This document shows, piece after piece, positions 1 to 5,334 of a stretch of DNA of 14,173 nt; the stretch's first letter is position 1, and every line of letters starts with the position of its first letter. Under the pieces are notes generated by a model. The model ran no database searches. It saw only the letters and a list, made by a program, of their open reading frames with translations, and was not told the DNA's origin. A program made the position numbers and the translations under genes. Origin of the DNA: Leclercia sp. UBA7405 (lineage in GTDB: Bacteria > Pseudomonadota > Gammaproteobacteria > Enterobacterales > Enterobacteriaceae); NCBI GenBank assembly GCA_002469605.1, contig DKMV01000351.1, positions 1,301-15,473 on the forward strand, given 5' to 3'.

Positions 1-21
1 GAGACCGAATACGATTCCTGT
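1..21 (-). other. prophage attachment half-site in the sdsR (ryeB) sRNA terminator
   Basis: Read on the minus strand, bases 21 to 1 give ACAGGAATCGTATTCGGTCT followed by C. From memory this is the loop and descending arm of the Rho-independent terminator of the enterobacterial sRNA SdsR/RyeB, whose ascending arm reads GACCGAATAC. Here the ascending arm is absent: upstream of the match the minus strand reads GGGACGTAA, which cannot pair with the descending arm. Identity to the host sRNA therefore ends near position 21/22, as expected at a prophage junction where the core repeat is shared by host and phage. The ryeA/ryeB bidirectional sRNA locus has been reported as an insertion hot spot in Salmonella. 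The window starts inside the match, so the poly-T of the terminator is not visible. The sRNA sequence is recalled, not aligned. Confidence 0.75.
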
Positions 22-35
22 TTACGTCCCAATCA

Positions 36-78
36 ATAAAAACCCTTTAAATTCATCGCCATAATCCATAAAACCCCT
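36..78 (+). repeat. pair of near-direct repeats, candidate integrase arm sites
   Basis: ATAAAAACCCT at 36-46 and ATAAAACCCCT at 68-78 are near-identical 11-mers whose starts lie 32 bases apart, about three helical turns, just inside the presumed prophage junction. Short directly repeated sites of this kind close to an attachment core are typical of tyrosine-integrase arm sites. Two A-rich copies could also arise by chance, and no integrase sequence is available here to support the assignment. Confidence 0.25.
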
Positions 79-192
79 CAAAAACAACGATGCAATACTT
101 ACCATTGCGTTCTTTCAAGATCAAACTCTTGCCAATCTATTCGAGTGCGCGACGAGTAAATTTCGTGGCGTCATAATCGTTGATTTAATTAT

Positions 193-216
193 CGCGCATT
201 TGCAAAACTATGCGCG
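193..216. repeat. perfect 7-bp inverted repeat (stem-loop)
   Basis: CGCGCAT at 193-199 pairs perfectly with ATGCGCG at 210-216 around a 10-base loop. On the minus strand the stem is followed by ATAATTAAATC, AT-rich but without a proper T-run, so it is at best a weak terminator for the SOS operon that ends at 315. It could equally be a protein-binding palindrome near the prophage end. Confidence 0.35.
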
Positions 217-288
217 GCTCCTTCCAGAAATCACATCGGCTTGTTTACAGCCACCACGACCGCCGGCACAATCGCCACCGATCCGTTT

Positions 289-318
289 GTAAGACTTCAG
301 GTGCGCACCTCTTCTTAC
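289..318. repeat. interrupted palindrome over the end of the UmuD'-like gene
   Basis: The 12-base perfect palindrome AGGTGCGCACCT (299-310) is flanked by the pairing arms GTAAGA (289-294) and TCTTAC (313-318), with a small asymmetric internal loop between the two stems. The outer arm covers the stop codon of the UmuD'-like gene (TAA at 317-315). No T-run follows on either strand, so this is not a classical intrinsic terminator. It may protect the 3' end of the mRNA or bind a dimeric protein. Confidence 0.35.
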
Positions 319-635
319 ATCACTGGGCAGCCATCATCACCCTGCACTCTTCTGATGAAGTAAGAGACCTTTCCCATTACCTCAACGCCTTCCAGTGCCT
401 CACCCTCTATCGCTTCACCGTCGCTCGTTATCAGCGCTTTACCCTGCAGCCTGGCGAACTGGGTATGGCCGTCTGTCAGTATCAGCAGCACCTCGCCTGG
501 GTTGAGCTTGCTGACCGGGTCGATTACGGCATAGCCATCAGACGTCTCAAGGATGCGGCTGTTCTCTGTCGTGCACATATCATGAGGGCTAAAGCGGTCC
601 TCGATATAGTCCTGCGCTGGGGATGGGAAGCCCAT
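315..635 (-). CDS. UmuD'-like protein without the catalytic dyad (HumD-type)
   Basis: This 106-residue protein opens with MGFPSPAQDYIEDR, which matches the N-terminus of E. coli UmuD after self-cleavage at Cys24-Gly25 (GFPSPAADYVEQR). Residues 35-63 (YAVID to FARL) align without gaps to UmuD LLIVD to VKKL, and VEVMGKVSYFIRRV (84-97) resembles the UmuD C-terminal strand. Compared with UmuD, about 13 residues containing the SGDSM nucleophile segment are missing, and Ala61 sits where catalytic Lys97 should be. The protein therefore looks like a pre-processed UmuD' fold unable to cleave itself or others. The start at 635 is supported by GGAGGG seven bases upstream and by the neighbouring gene ending at 637; a longer frame to 728 only runs antisense-free through that neighbour. 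It is the second gene of a LexA-controlled pair. Phage P1 HumD is a comparable UmuD'-only protein. No umuC is present, so it would have to act with host Pol V or on another partner. The family is clear; the activity is inferred. Confidence 0.72.
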   Translation of the reverse strand: MGFPSPAQDYIEDRFSPHDMCTTENSRILETSDGYAVIDPVSKLNPGEVLLILTDGHTQFARLQGKALITSDGEAIEGEALEGVEVMGKVSYFIRRVQGDDGCPVM

Positions 636-636
636 G

Positions 637-876
637 TCACAACCCTCCGTTCGGGTTGTAGAGCATGAAAAGGCGGTTCTCCCCCTCATTAGGAGAGATA
701 TCCTTGAAGGTGGTAACGTAGTTCTCAATCCACTTGTTTGCTTCGTGGAGAGACCAGTTCCAGTTCACCTTTGCCAGTTGCGTGACAAAGTCCTGCGTTG
801 CTACCGTCTTGCGCCCGTCAGGCTGTGATTTAATTGATGCCGTAAAAGCGCCAGCAATCTCGTATCTGCGTGCCAT
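637..876 (-). CDS. small SOS-regulated protein of unknown function
   Basis: A 79-residue protein beginning MARRYEIAGAF. I do not recognise a named family with confidence. It is rich in charged and aromatic residues, has a WNWSLHEANKWIENY segment (39-53) that looks like an amphipathic helix with several tryptophans, and ends in an FMLYNPNGGL strand-like tail. It has no signal peptide or membrane segment, so it is probably cytoplasmic and possibly nucleic-acid or protein binding. The start at 876 is chosen because GGAGGG lies six bases upstream and the LexA box lies directly before that; a longer frame to 936 would translate through the operator. It is the first gene of a two-gene operon with the UmuD'-like gene, whose ATG lies one base past its TGA. 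Phage P1 also carries LexA-regulated genes, including humD, and a shared origin is possible but not shown. Confidence 0.7.
   Translation of the reverse strand: MARRYEIAGAFTASIKSQPDGRKTVATQDFVTQLAKVNWNWSLHEANKWIENYVTTFKDISPNEGENRLFMLYNPNGGL
643..648 (-). promoter_or_regulatory. ribosome binding site deciding the UmuD'-like start
   Basis: GGAGGG lies inside the end of the upstream gene, seven bases before the ATG at 635. It supports starting the protein at MGFPSPA instead of at Met codons further upstream in the same frame. Confidence 0.7.
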
Positions 877-882
877 AGTCTG

Positions 883-888
883 CCCTCC
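883..888 (-). promoter_or_regulatory. ribosome binding site of the first SOS gene
   Basis: GGAGGG is six bases before the ATG at 876 and just downstream of the LexA box. It fixes the start at MARRYEIA and makes an upstream start at 936 unlikely, since that start would lie upstream of the operator. Confidence 0.7.
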
Positions 889-893
889 ATTAA

Positions 894-913
894 TACTGTT
901 TTTATATACAGTA
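894..913 (-). promoter_or_regulatory. LexA box (SOS operator), umuDC-type
   Basis: On the minus strand the 20-mer TACTGTATATAAAAACAGTA contains the canonical CTGT-N8-ACAG core with full flanking symmetry. It is identical to the operator I recall upstream of E. coli umuDC. It lies 18 bases before the ATG at 876. The resemblance to umuDC extends upstream: TTGATCTGC (minus strand, 936-928) stands at the same distance from the box as in the umuDC promoter. The operon should be repressed by host LexA and induced by DNA damage. Confidence 0.9.
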
Positions 914-941
914 GTTTTAATGTAAGGGCAGATCAAGAGAT

Positions 942-1376
942 TTACACTTCTGGTGGTGATGGCCAGTTAATCTGCGGCGCGGTAGAAGTATCGACGACTT
1001 CGAGGGCATCAAGGTAATCAAGCCAGGCGTTATACTGAGCCTTTTCCGTATCGTTCAAACGTCCCATCGCAGCTTTACCAGGCCACTGCTTGCTGTTCAT
1101 GTGGTCGTTAGCCTGTTCAATACGAGACTGTTTTTCGGAGTCCGCTAATTCGACTTCCTCCTCATGACTTAACGGTGGAAGATCAACCCAGGCGGGATGC
1201 CCTTTCTCTGTGGCGCCACGCGTTTTCCCTGGAGGTGGAGCTACAGAATATGTAGCAAATATTTCATCTGATACGGCAAGAACATCATCAGGCAAAGTTC
1301 CAGCAGCTACATATAACGACATGAGTTCTTCAGGATAAAATCCCAAAGTCGAAGGTGAAAAATAATAGTTGTCCAT
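942..1376 (-). CDS. tail fibre assembly chaperone (Tfa-like)
   Basis: A 144-residue protein directly downstream of the tail fibre gene, the usual place for a fibre assembly chaperone. The C-terminal part carries the typical Tfa pattern: a helix of charged residues followed by a WLDYLDALEVVD segment and a terminal INWPSPPEV, close to the 'W...L..Y...L..ld......iNWP..P' ending of lambda Tfa and Mu gpU relatives. The N-terminus (MDNYYFSPSTLGFYPEELMSLY) is the short beta-type segment that begins most Tfa proteins. The start at 1376 is preferred; an in-frame ATG at 1400 would overlap the fibre gene and adds residues foreign to the family. The protein helps the fibre trimerise and may stay bound to its tip. 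It is the last structural gene of the late operon, with the LexA-controlled pair beginning right after it. Confidence 0.88.
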   Translation of the reverse strand: MDNYYFSPSTLGFYPEELMSLYVAAGTLPDDVLAVSDEIFATYSVAPPPGKTRGATEKGHPAWVDLPPLSHEEEVELADSEKQSRIEQANDHMNSKQWPGKAAMGRLNDTEKAQYNAWLDYLDALEVVDTSTAPQINWPSPPEV

Positions 1377-1378
1377 AA

Positions 1379-1999
1379 TTAATACCCCACCGCAAACCAA
1401 CGGAAATTATAGGAACCACCAGTGGCATCGCACCGTAAAAGAAATTGAGTTGCTGTTAGGTTTCCGGCAGCACCAGCTACGACAGTGCTGCCACCATTAT
1501 CGTAAGTTGCGACAACCTGAGCACAAAAAGTGGGGAATGCCACTGGAAACGAGACAGAATTTCCAGTACCAGCTACATTTCCCACCCCAGCAATAGCGGC
1601 CCCCCACTGAATAATTATCCCTGAAGGTAATATCTGTCTCCCACTTGAAGCGCGAGTCGACGCAAAACTATTCATATCAGGGATCTGATTAGCTCCCGAA
1701 CCTACATCACGTTTTGAGGCATTTCCCAAACTAAGGTTCGCGGTAAGCGCATTCGTGAACTTGGTCACCAGCCCATTAACATCGGCATTGTCCAGTGCAT
1801 CCGCCCCAGAGTTCGCAATAAACTGCCCAATCAGCGCGCCAATCGTGGTCGCCTGGCGGATGGCTTTGTTTACTTGGGCGCTGGCTGCTTTACCCGCTGT
1901 AAAGCCAGACAGCAACGCCGGTAATGCTTCCCAGTCAGCCTGGGACATGACGTTAGCGTTTGGATCCAGCGCGAATGCTTTAAAGTTGTTTGTTGCCAT
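1379..1999 (-). CDS. short tail fibre protein with gp53-like C-terminal domain
   Basis: A 206-residue receptor-binding tail fibre. The N-terminal region MATNNFKAFALDPNANVMSQ followed by ADWEALPALLSGFTAGKA is the conserved virion-attaching segment of many enterobacterial prophage fibres. The C-terminal third (SFPVAFPTFCAQVVATYDNG to the final FRWFAVGY) is the gp53-like fibre-tip domain, in which the ending 'aIGy'/'AVGY' is diagnostic. The start is set at 1999, where TAA of the upstream gene and ATG overlap as TAATG, with GGGGGA about ten bases before; an ATG at 2017 is less likely because its AGGAG is only one base away. The protein is short for a fibre because there is almost no repeat shaft between attachment segment and tip. 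The Tfa-like gene follows two bases later. Role: host recognition at the baseplate. Confidence 0.87.
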   Translation of the reverse strand: MATNNFKAFALDPNANVMSQADWEALPALLSGFTAGKAASAQVNKAIRQATTIGALIGQFIANSGADALDNADVNGLVTKFTNALTANLSLGNASKRDVGSGANQIPDMNSFASTRASSGRQILPSGIIIQWGAAIAGVGNVAGTGNSVSFPVAFPTFCAQVVATYDNGGSTVVAGAAGNLTATQFLLRCDATGGSYNFRWFAVGY

Positions 2000-2679
2000 T
2001 AGAGTAAAGTCCCCCATGCTCCTACATCTAACCCGCCGATGTATTCGTTATCCATATCAAATCCAAAGAATTTTGAGCCCTCGGATGGTGTTTCTACCGA
2101 AGGCGTTTCAACATCACCGGCCCAGACGCCAGCAGCTTTTACGGTGAGATAGCCCTGTTTGATAGCGGCGATCAGTTCGAGAGACACATCAGAAATATCA
2201 GTCTCGGGAAATACCCAGACCGATATCGTCATGTCCTGGTTGTCGACGATCTGCATCTTCAGGCCCGAACCCACTGTGGCAGTGTCAAGAATGTCCGGAA
2301 GCGATTCGTTACGCCCGTCCCAGTTGTTAATAGCGATTTTTGCTTTCAGAATAGTGCGATAGGTATCATCGCTAAGCGTCGTATAGCCGGAGTCAGGATC
2401 ATATGGCCCCTGCCATACGCCCTGGTCATATCCGAGCCCCTCCGTGTCCCAACTGAAATAAACGCCACTAATGGGCTGGCTGACTATACGGCTACGCCCA
2501 ATCCAGAGCCCGAGGGTATCAAGCTGGACGCCTACAGCTGTATCGATGTCAAACGCGCTAACCAGCCCCCGGGTGGCTGTGGTAATGTCAATCAGCGGCC
2601 TGGTGCTCAGATCTACGTGATCTAAGTATTTCGGCTTAGTGGCGTGGTAGTTGGTGATTAAATCCGTGTACTTGCTCAT
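1999..2679 (-). CDS. DUF2612 baseplate/tail protein
   Basis: A 226-residue protein of the DUF2612 family, found next to J-like wedge genes in many contractile prophages and thought to close the baseplate wedge and carry the fibre, a role comparable to P2 gpI. The N-terminus (TDLITNYHATKPKYLDHVDL) and the middle segment DTYRTILKAKIAINNWDGRN are typical of the family; the latter resembles the 'YR.ll......nnwdGt' helix of tail protein I-like proteins. The C-terminal part (from about 185) is low in complexity with a repeated VETPS motif and probably extends to the fibre. The start overlaps the stop of the J-like gene as ATGA, and its own stop overlaps the fibre start as TAATG, so translation of the three genes is coupled. 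Confidence 0.85.
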   Translation of the reverse strand: MSKYTDLITNYHATKPKYLDHVDLSTRPLIDITTATRGLVSAFDIDTAVGVQLDTLGLWIGRSRIVSQPISGVYFSWDTEGLGYDQGVWQGPYDPDSGYTTLSDDTYRTILKAKIAINNWDGRNESLPDILDTATVGSGLKMQIVDNQDMTISVWVFPETDISDVSLELIAAIKQGYLTVKAAGVWAGDVETPSVETPSEGSKFFGFDMDNEYIGGLDVGAWGTLL

Positions 2680-3875
2680 GACATCACCGTGATAGCTATA
2701 TTTGCCGGTTTACATGAGGCAGATTCGTCGTAGGCTATGGTTATGTTTGCCGCTGCTACAGCGCCTGCCGATTTACCAATCAGCAACTCCTGAATGTCGT
2801 AATAACGCGCGCTTCCGCCGCTCACCACCCCGAGGTTCGCAGGTGAGTAAATTCGGCTCAGCAGCACCGAATCACCGATTGTCAGACCGTTAATGTAATC
2901 CGCGACCGCCTGCTGGATCTGCACGCCAATCTGAGATGTATACCCGGCAAAAGCTTTTAACGTGATATGTCCGTAAACAGGGACATCCGTTGACCGGGAG
3001 AAGCGAATCACATGGGGGTTACCATATTTATCCGGTACCGTGACGGCTGTCGCTCCATACGTAGCGACCCCCTGCCCTTTATTTCCCCGTATGGCCTGGG
3101 CGATTTCAGTCAGATCGCCGCCATCCACAATGGCAGAGATAGAGTGTGGCGGCAGTCCGTTACTGTCGGTCGCGCCGGTATCATTTTCGTAGAGCTTATG
3201 CCGCGTCACGCCGACAACATTAGCGATCGCGCCGTCCACTCCTTCAAACGGCGTGATGGAGGGTAACGCGACGCTCTGCCCCTGCCGGATGCGCAGCTCT
3301 GCGTCGGTTTCCGCCGGTGATCCGACGGTGGCCGCCGCCGGGTTAGTTACCGAAGTCCAACCGCGGGTCGGTGTGTTAATGGTCGTTACCGTTCCGGACA
3401 GCGCAGCCACTGCGCCGCTATTTGAGCAGGTGGCAGTGACCGTCGCCGTCCCGTCTAAACCAATCACCACGGAAGCCGGCATGCTCCAGACCAGGCCATT
3501 CTTATCCCTGACGGAGCCATTCGAAATGGTCGTACCGGCCGCGCCGGTAAGCAGCAAATCAACCGTTGAGTTGGTAGCCGTTCTCCTTTTAATACCGTTT
3601 ATTTTCACGTTCTTGCTCAGCCCTGCGCCATAAGCGGTGGCAGGCGAAAAGCTGTTGTAAACCGCAATGGCCGTGTTGTTAGCATCGTGAATAGCCAGGG
3701 CCACCAGCGCCACCATCTGCCCGTCTTTGCTGTCAGGATCCAGATAAGCATCGCTGCCATATATCTGCTTAAAGTAGTTGGTCAGGGTGTCCAGTATTGT
3801 CTGGTAATCAGGCGCGCTGATCCCCTCAGCGGTTACCGTTGCCGATAAGCCGAGCATATCCAAATTGAGGGCCAT
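2676..3875 (-). CDS. baseplate J/gp47-like wedge protein
   Basis: A 399-residue protein of the baseplate J (P2 gpJ, Mu gp47, T4 gp6-like) family, the main structural component of the baseplate wedge. The N-terminal region IDxxx-type segment 'DTLTNYFKQIYGSDAYLDPD' followed by SKDGQMVALVALAIHDANN is characteristic: these proteins begin with a helix and a 'D..s..gql..i.A......n....y' stretch. The middle part is beta-rich with 'GTTISNGSVRDKNGLVWSMP' followed by ETDAELRIRQ (about 190-200), the standard family motif before the second domain, and ends with a 'YDIQELLIG' segment. It lies between the gp25-like and DUF2612 genes in the same order as in other contractile phages and overlaps the latter by four bases. 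Confidence 0.92.
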   Translation of the reverse strand: MALNLDMLGLSATVTAEGISAPDYQTILDTLTNYFKQIYGSDAYLDPDSKDGQMVALVALAIHDANNTAIAVYNSFSPATAYGAGLSKNVKINGIKRRTATNSTVDLLLTGAAGTTISNGSVRDKNGLVWSMPASVVIGLDGTATVTATCSNSGAVAALSGTVTTINTPTRGWTSVTNPAAATVGSPAETDAELRIRQGQSVALPSITPFEGVDGAIANVVGVTRHKLYENDTGATDSNGLPPHSISAIVDGGDLTEIAQAIRGNKGQGVATYGATAVTVPDKYGNPHVIRFSRSTDVPVYGHITLKAFAGYTSQIGVQIQQAVADYINGLTIGDSVLLSRIYSPANLGVVSGGSARYYDIQELLIGKSAGAVAAANITIAYDESASCKPANIAITVMS

Positions 3876-4229
3876 TTATGCCTCGCTGGTAAGGGTGGTT
3901 TGTCCGTAGATAGTGTTTATGGTGGCTGTGAACGTAACCCGGCGTGTCGTGCTTTCATTCACGGTATCAAAGGCCAGGATGGACAGAACGCCAGGCGTGG
4001 TGCTGATGCGATCCCTGATCGCAAGGTTATAAACCTCAGGCCTTTGCTTTCCCAGAACAGACTGGATATAGGGTGTCCCCTCGGTCGTGTCCAGAAACCA
4101 CTGGCCCTTCCACAGTTCAAAGCGAGTTTTTACGGCCTGGGCCACGCACTCAGGGGAGTTGATCAGGAAAGTATCATCGCCCTGGCCGAAGGTGTAGTCC
4201 CCGTCGTCGTCTTCGCGTCGGTATCGCAT
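3876..4229 (-). CDS. gp25-like baseplate wedge protein
   Basis: A 117-residue protein placed between spike and J-like genes, the position of P2 gpW/T4 gp25 in contractile baseplates. The sequence supports this fold: a helix with 'VAQAVKTRFELWKGQWFLDTTEG' split across residues 29-51 matches the gp25-family pattern of a helix leading into a WFlD..G strand, and 'TTPGVLSILAFDTV' (77-90) matches the '.tpGV.si......' strand seen in Mu gp46-like members. The canonical EPR motif of T4 gp25 is not evident, as in several Mu-type relatives. It starts two bases after the spike stop and is followed without a gap by the J-like gene. The protein should connect the wedge to the sheath. Confidence 0.75.
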   Translation of the reverse strand: MRYRREDDDGDYTFGQGDDTFLINSPECVAQAVKTRFELWKGQWFLDTTEGTPYIQSVLGKQRPEVYNLAIRDRISTTPGVLSILAFDTVNESTTRRVTFTATINTIYGQTTLTSEA

Positions 4230-4231
4230 AA

Positions 4232-4885
4232 TTACCCTCCCAGTGGTTTCGTATTGCTGCCGCCGCTTTCCACGCCGCCATGCGTATGCTTATCAACCAT
4301 TGAGCCATCCACCAGTTGCAGGCGGCCGTCAGGCAGAATTTTCAGACCGTTAAGGTTGAAGCCTCCCGGCGCCGTTCCCGTTATCGATCCGGTTGAAGGA
4401 TTAAGACTCAACCTGGTACCACCGTCGTCGCTGCGCAGTTCAACCGCACTGGTACTGATGCCGCTGATTTTCTTTGCCTGCGACTGCGGCCCCACTATGG
4501 CAAACGCATCACTCAGGTCATGCTGGCGCGGGTCAACCGGTTCCTGCACCCCGCCGCTCTGCCACCAGAAGTCGATGCAGCGATCGGAGAAGACCAGGAG
4601 GCATTCGTCACCGGACTTTACCGGGAAAGTTAAAGTGCAGCCGCCGCCGCGGGGAAACACCACCGGAACGTCTGGCAGGATCGGTATCTCCTCAGAAACC
4701 AGAGCACCATCGTCGCCGAGCCGCTGACCATAGATGGCCGGCTGCACGGTGCATGTCACTGTTTCAGGGTCAAAGGACTGGATGATCCCCGGCAAAGCCA
4801 CGCGCAAGCTGCCGAAAATGGCGTGGCGATGCGCCTCAAGGGTCTGCGATTCGTTGCCGTCCTGCGCGCGGGCTGATACTGGCAT
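4232..4885 (-). CDS. Gp138-like membrane-puncturing spike
   Basis: A 217-residue protein resembling phage phi92 gp138, the central spike that pierces the outer membrane. Residues 22-110 form the N-terminal OB-fold-like domain (LPGIIQSFDPETVTCTVQPA, then VPVVFPRGGG and GDECLLVFSDRCIDFWWQSGG). Residues 145-195 are a repetitive beta-helix-like shaft. The tip contains H200-T201-H202 (DKHTHGG); in P2 gpV and phi92 gp138 such an HxH pair from three chains binds an iron ion at the point. The start has GGAG six bases before the ATG. Unlike its neighbours, this gene is separated from the preceding gene by 71 bases holding a strong terminator, because an accessory cassette lies between it and the hub gene. 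Its expression should therefore depend on read-through or antitermination. Confidence 0.9.
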   Translation of the reverse strand: MPVSARAQDGNESQTLEAHRHAIFGSLRVALPGIIQSFDPETVTCTVQPAIYGQRLGDDGALVSEEIPILPDVPVVFPRGGGCTLTFPVKSGDECLLVFSDRCIDFWWQSGGVQEPVDPRQHDLSDAFAIVGPQSQAKKISGISTSAVELRSDDGGTRLSLNPSTGSITGTAPGGFNLNGLKILPDGRLQLVDGSMVDKHTHGGVESGGSNTKPLGG

Positions 4886-4902
4886 AGTTTTCTCCAGGCA
4901 AT

Positions 4903-4925
4903 AAAAAACCCGCCGTAGCGGGTTT
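4903..4925 (-). terminator. intrinsic terminator after the CmdTAC-like cassette
   Basis: On the minus strand AAACCCGC-TACG-GCGGGTTT forms a perfect eight-pair stem with a four-base loop (4906-4925), followed directly by a T-run ending at 4903 and then ATT. This is a classical Rho-independent terminator. It lies 31 bases beyond the SecB-like gene stop and just before the spike ribosome binding site, so it ends the cassette transcript and also stands in the path of late tail transcription. On the plus strand only three T follow the stem, so activity there is doubtful. Confidence 0.88.
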
Positions 4926-4956
4926 CATGAGGTTTAACATGCTGTTAAGGCTAAAT

Positions 4957-5328
4957 TCAAAACGTGACAATAGGTATGTTTGGCCTTTGATAACCTGATA
5001 ACGCGATAAAGGCGTTAATGTATGAAGTCACGTACGGGAAAATAGTTTCTTCAGTTTTGGAATCGACAACAGCACGTGTAGCTGAATCTTCTGTCATTGT
5101 CTCATTAAAATGCAGAACAAACTCAGCAACTACATTAACTTCATACTTGCCAATACTAATAAGCTCAGCATTTGCTACAAGTTTAGCTACTGTGTTTTGA
5201 GTCTCATCAAACAACACCGAAGCGTTAAGTGAAAATGAGTTTGGATGTTCTTCAGGAGTGACTTGGTCGTTGTTTTCATTCAGACTTACCTGAGTAACGA
5301 GCATCGGCAATATGTCAATTTTCATCAT
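4957..5328 (-). CDS. cmdC: SecB-like chaperone of a toxin-antitoxin-chaperone system
   Basis: A 123-residue protein with the SecB fold signature. The C-terminal stretch IFPYVTSYINAFIALSGYQR followed by PNIPIVTF (96-123) matches the SecB ending 'LFPYARECI...v.rG.fPqlNLaPVnF'. The preceding strands (SFSLNASVLFDETQ at 31-44, GKYEVNVVAEFVLHF at 61-75) fit SecB beta strands. General SecB is about 150 residues with an acidic tail; the short form and the location after an ART-like toxin and a small gene point to the chaperone of a TAC system, matching CmdC of CmdTAC. In that system the chaperone stabilises the antitoxin and is titrated away by newly made phage capsid protein. Two adjacent ATGs (5328, 5325) are possible starts behind AGGGAAG. 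The gene begins six bases after the antitoxin stop. The SecB-like call is firm; equivalence to CmdC rests on architecture. Confidence 0.82.
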   Translation of the reverse strand: MMKIDILPMLVTQVSLNENNDQVTPEEHPNSFSLNASVLFDETQNTVAKLVANAELISIGKYEVNVVAEFVLHFNETMTEDSATRAVVDSKTEETIFPYVTSYINAFIALSGYQRPNIPIVTF

Positions 5329-5334
5329 TCTTCC

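Larger units (their letters stand above)
22..314. other. non-coding prophage end
   Basis: About 290 bases between the attachment half-site and the stop of the UmuD'-like gene. I see no credible gene on either strand; the one long plus-strand reading frame in the area (210-668) runs antisense through the UmuD'-like gene and lacks family features. The left part (22-80) is A-rich and contains two near-identical short repeats; the right part contains two inverted repeats, listed separately. No integrase or excisionase gene is here, so the integrase must be at the other end of the element. The stretch is suited to hold integrase arm-binding sites, but this is inference from position. Confidence 0.5.

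Noticed and set aside
1..314. tRNA gene or integrase at the prophage end
   Set aside because: No tRNA cloverleaf or CCA end and no reading frame resembling a recombinase; the match to the SdsR terminator explains the junction.
210..668. Plus-strand reading frame of 152 codons near the prophage end
   Set aside because: It is antisense to the UmuD'-like gene, which has a ribosome binding site, operon context and clear homology.
315..728. Longer N-terminus for the UmuD'-like protein, as in full UmuD with a cleavable leader
   Set aside because: The extra 31 residues are arginine-rich, overlap the upstream gene out of frame and do not resemble the UmuD leader; GGAGGG is placed for the ATG at 635.
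1379..2000. Invertase crossover site (hix-like) for switching the tail fibre
   Set aside because: No convincing palindromic hix sequence and no second fibre set or invertase gene in the window.
1379..2017. Tail fibre start at the ATG at 2017
   Set aside because: Its AGGAG is one base away, and the conserved fibre N-terminus MATNNFKAF begins at 1999 with a TAATG overlap.
3900..4727. Long plus-strand reading frame of 275 codons
   Set aside because: It lies antisense to the gp25-like and spike genes, has arginine/proline/serine-rich composition typical of antisense frames, and no family features.
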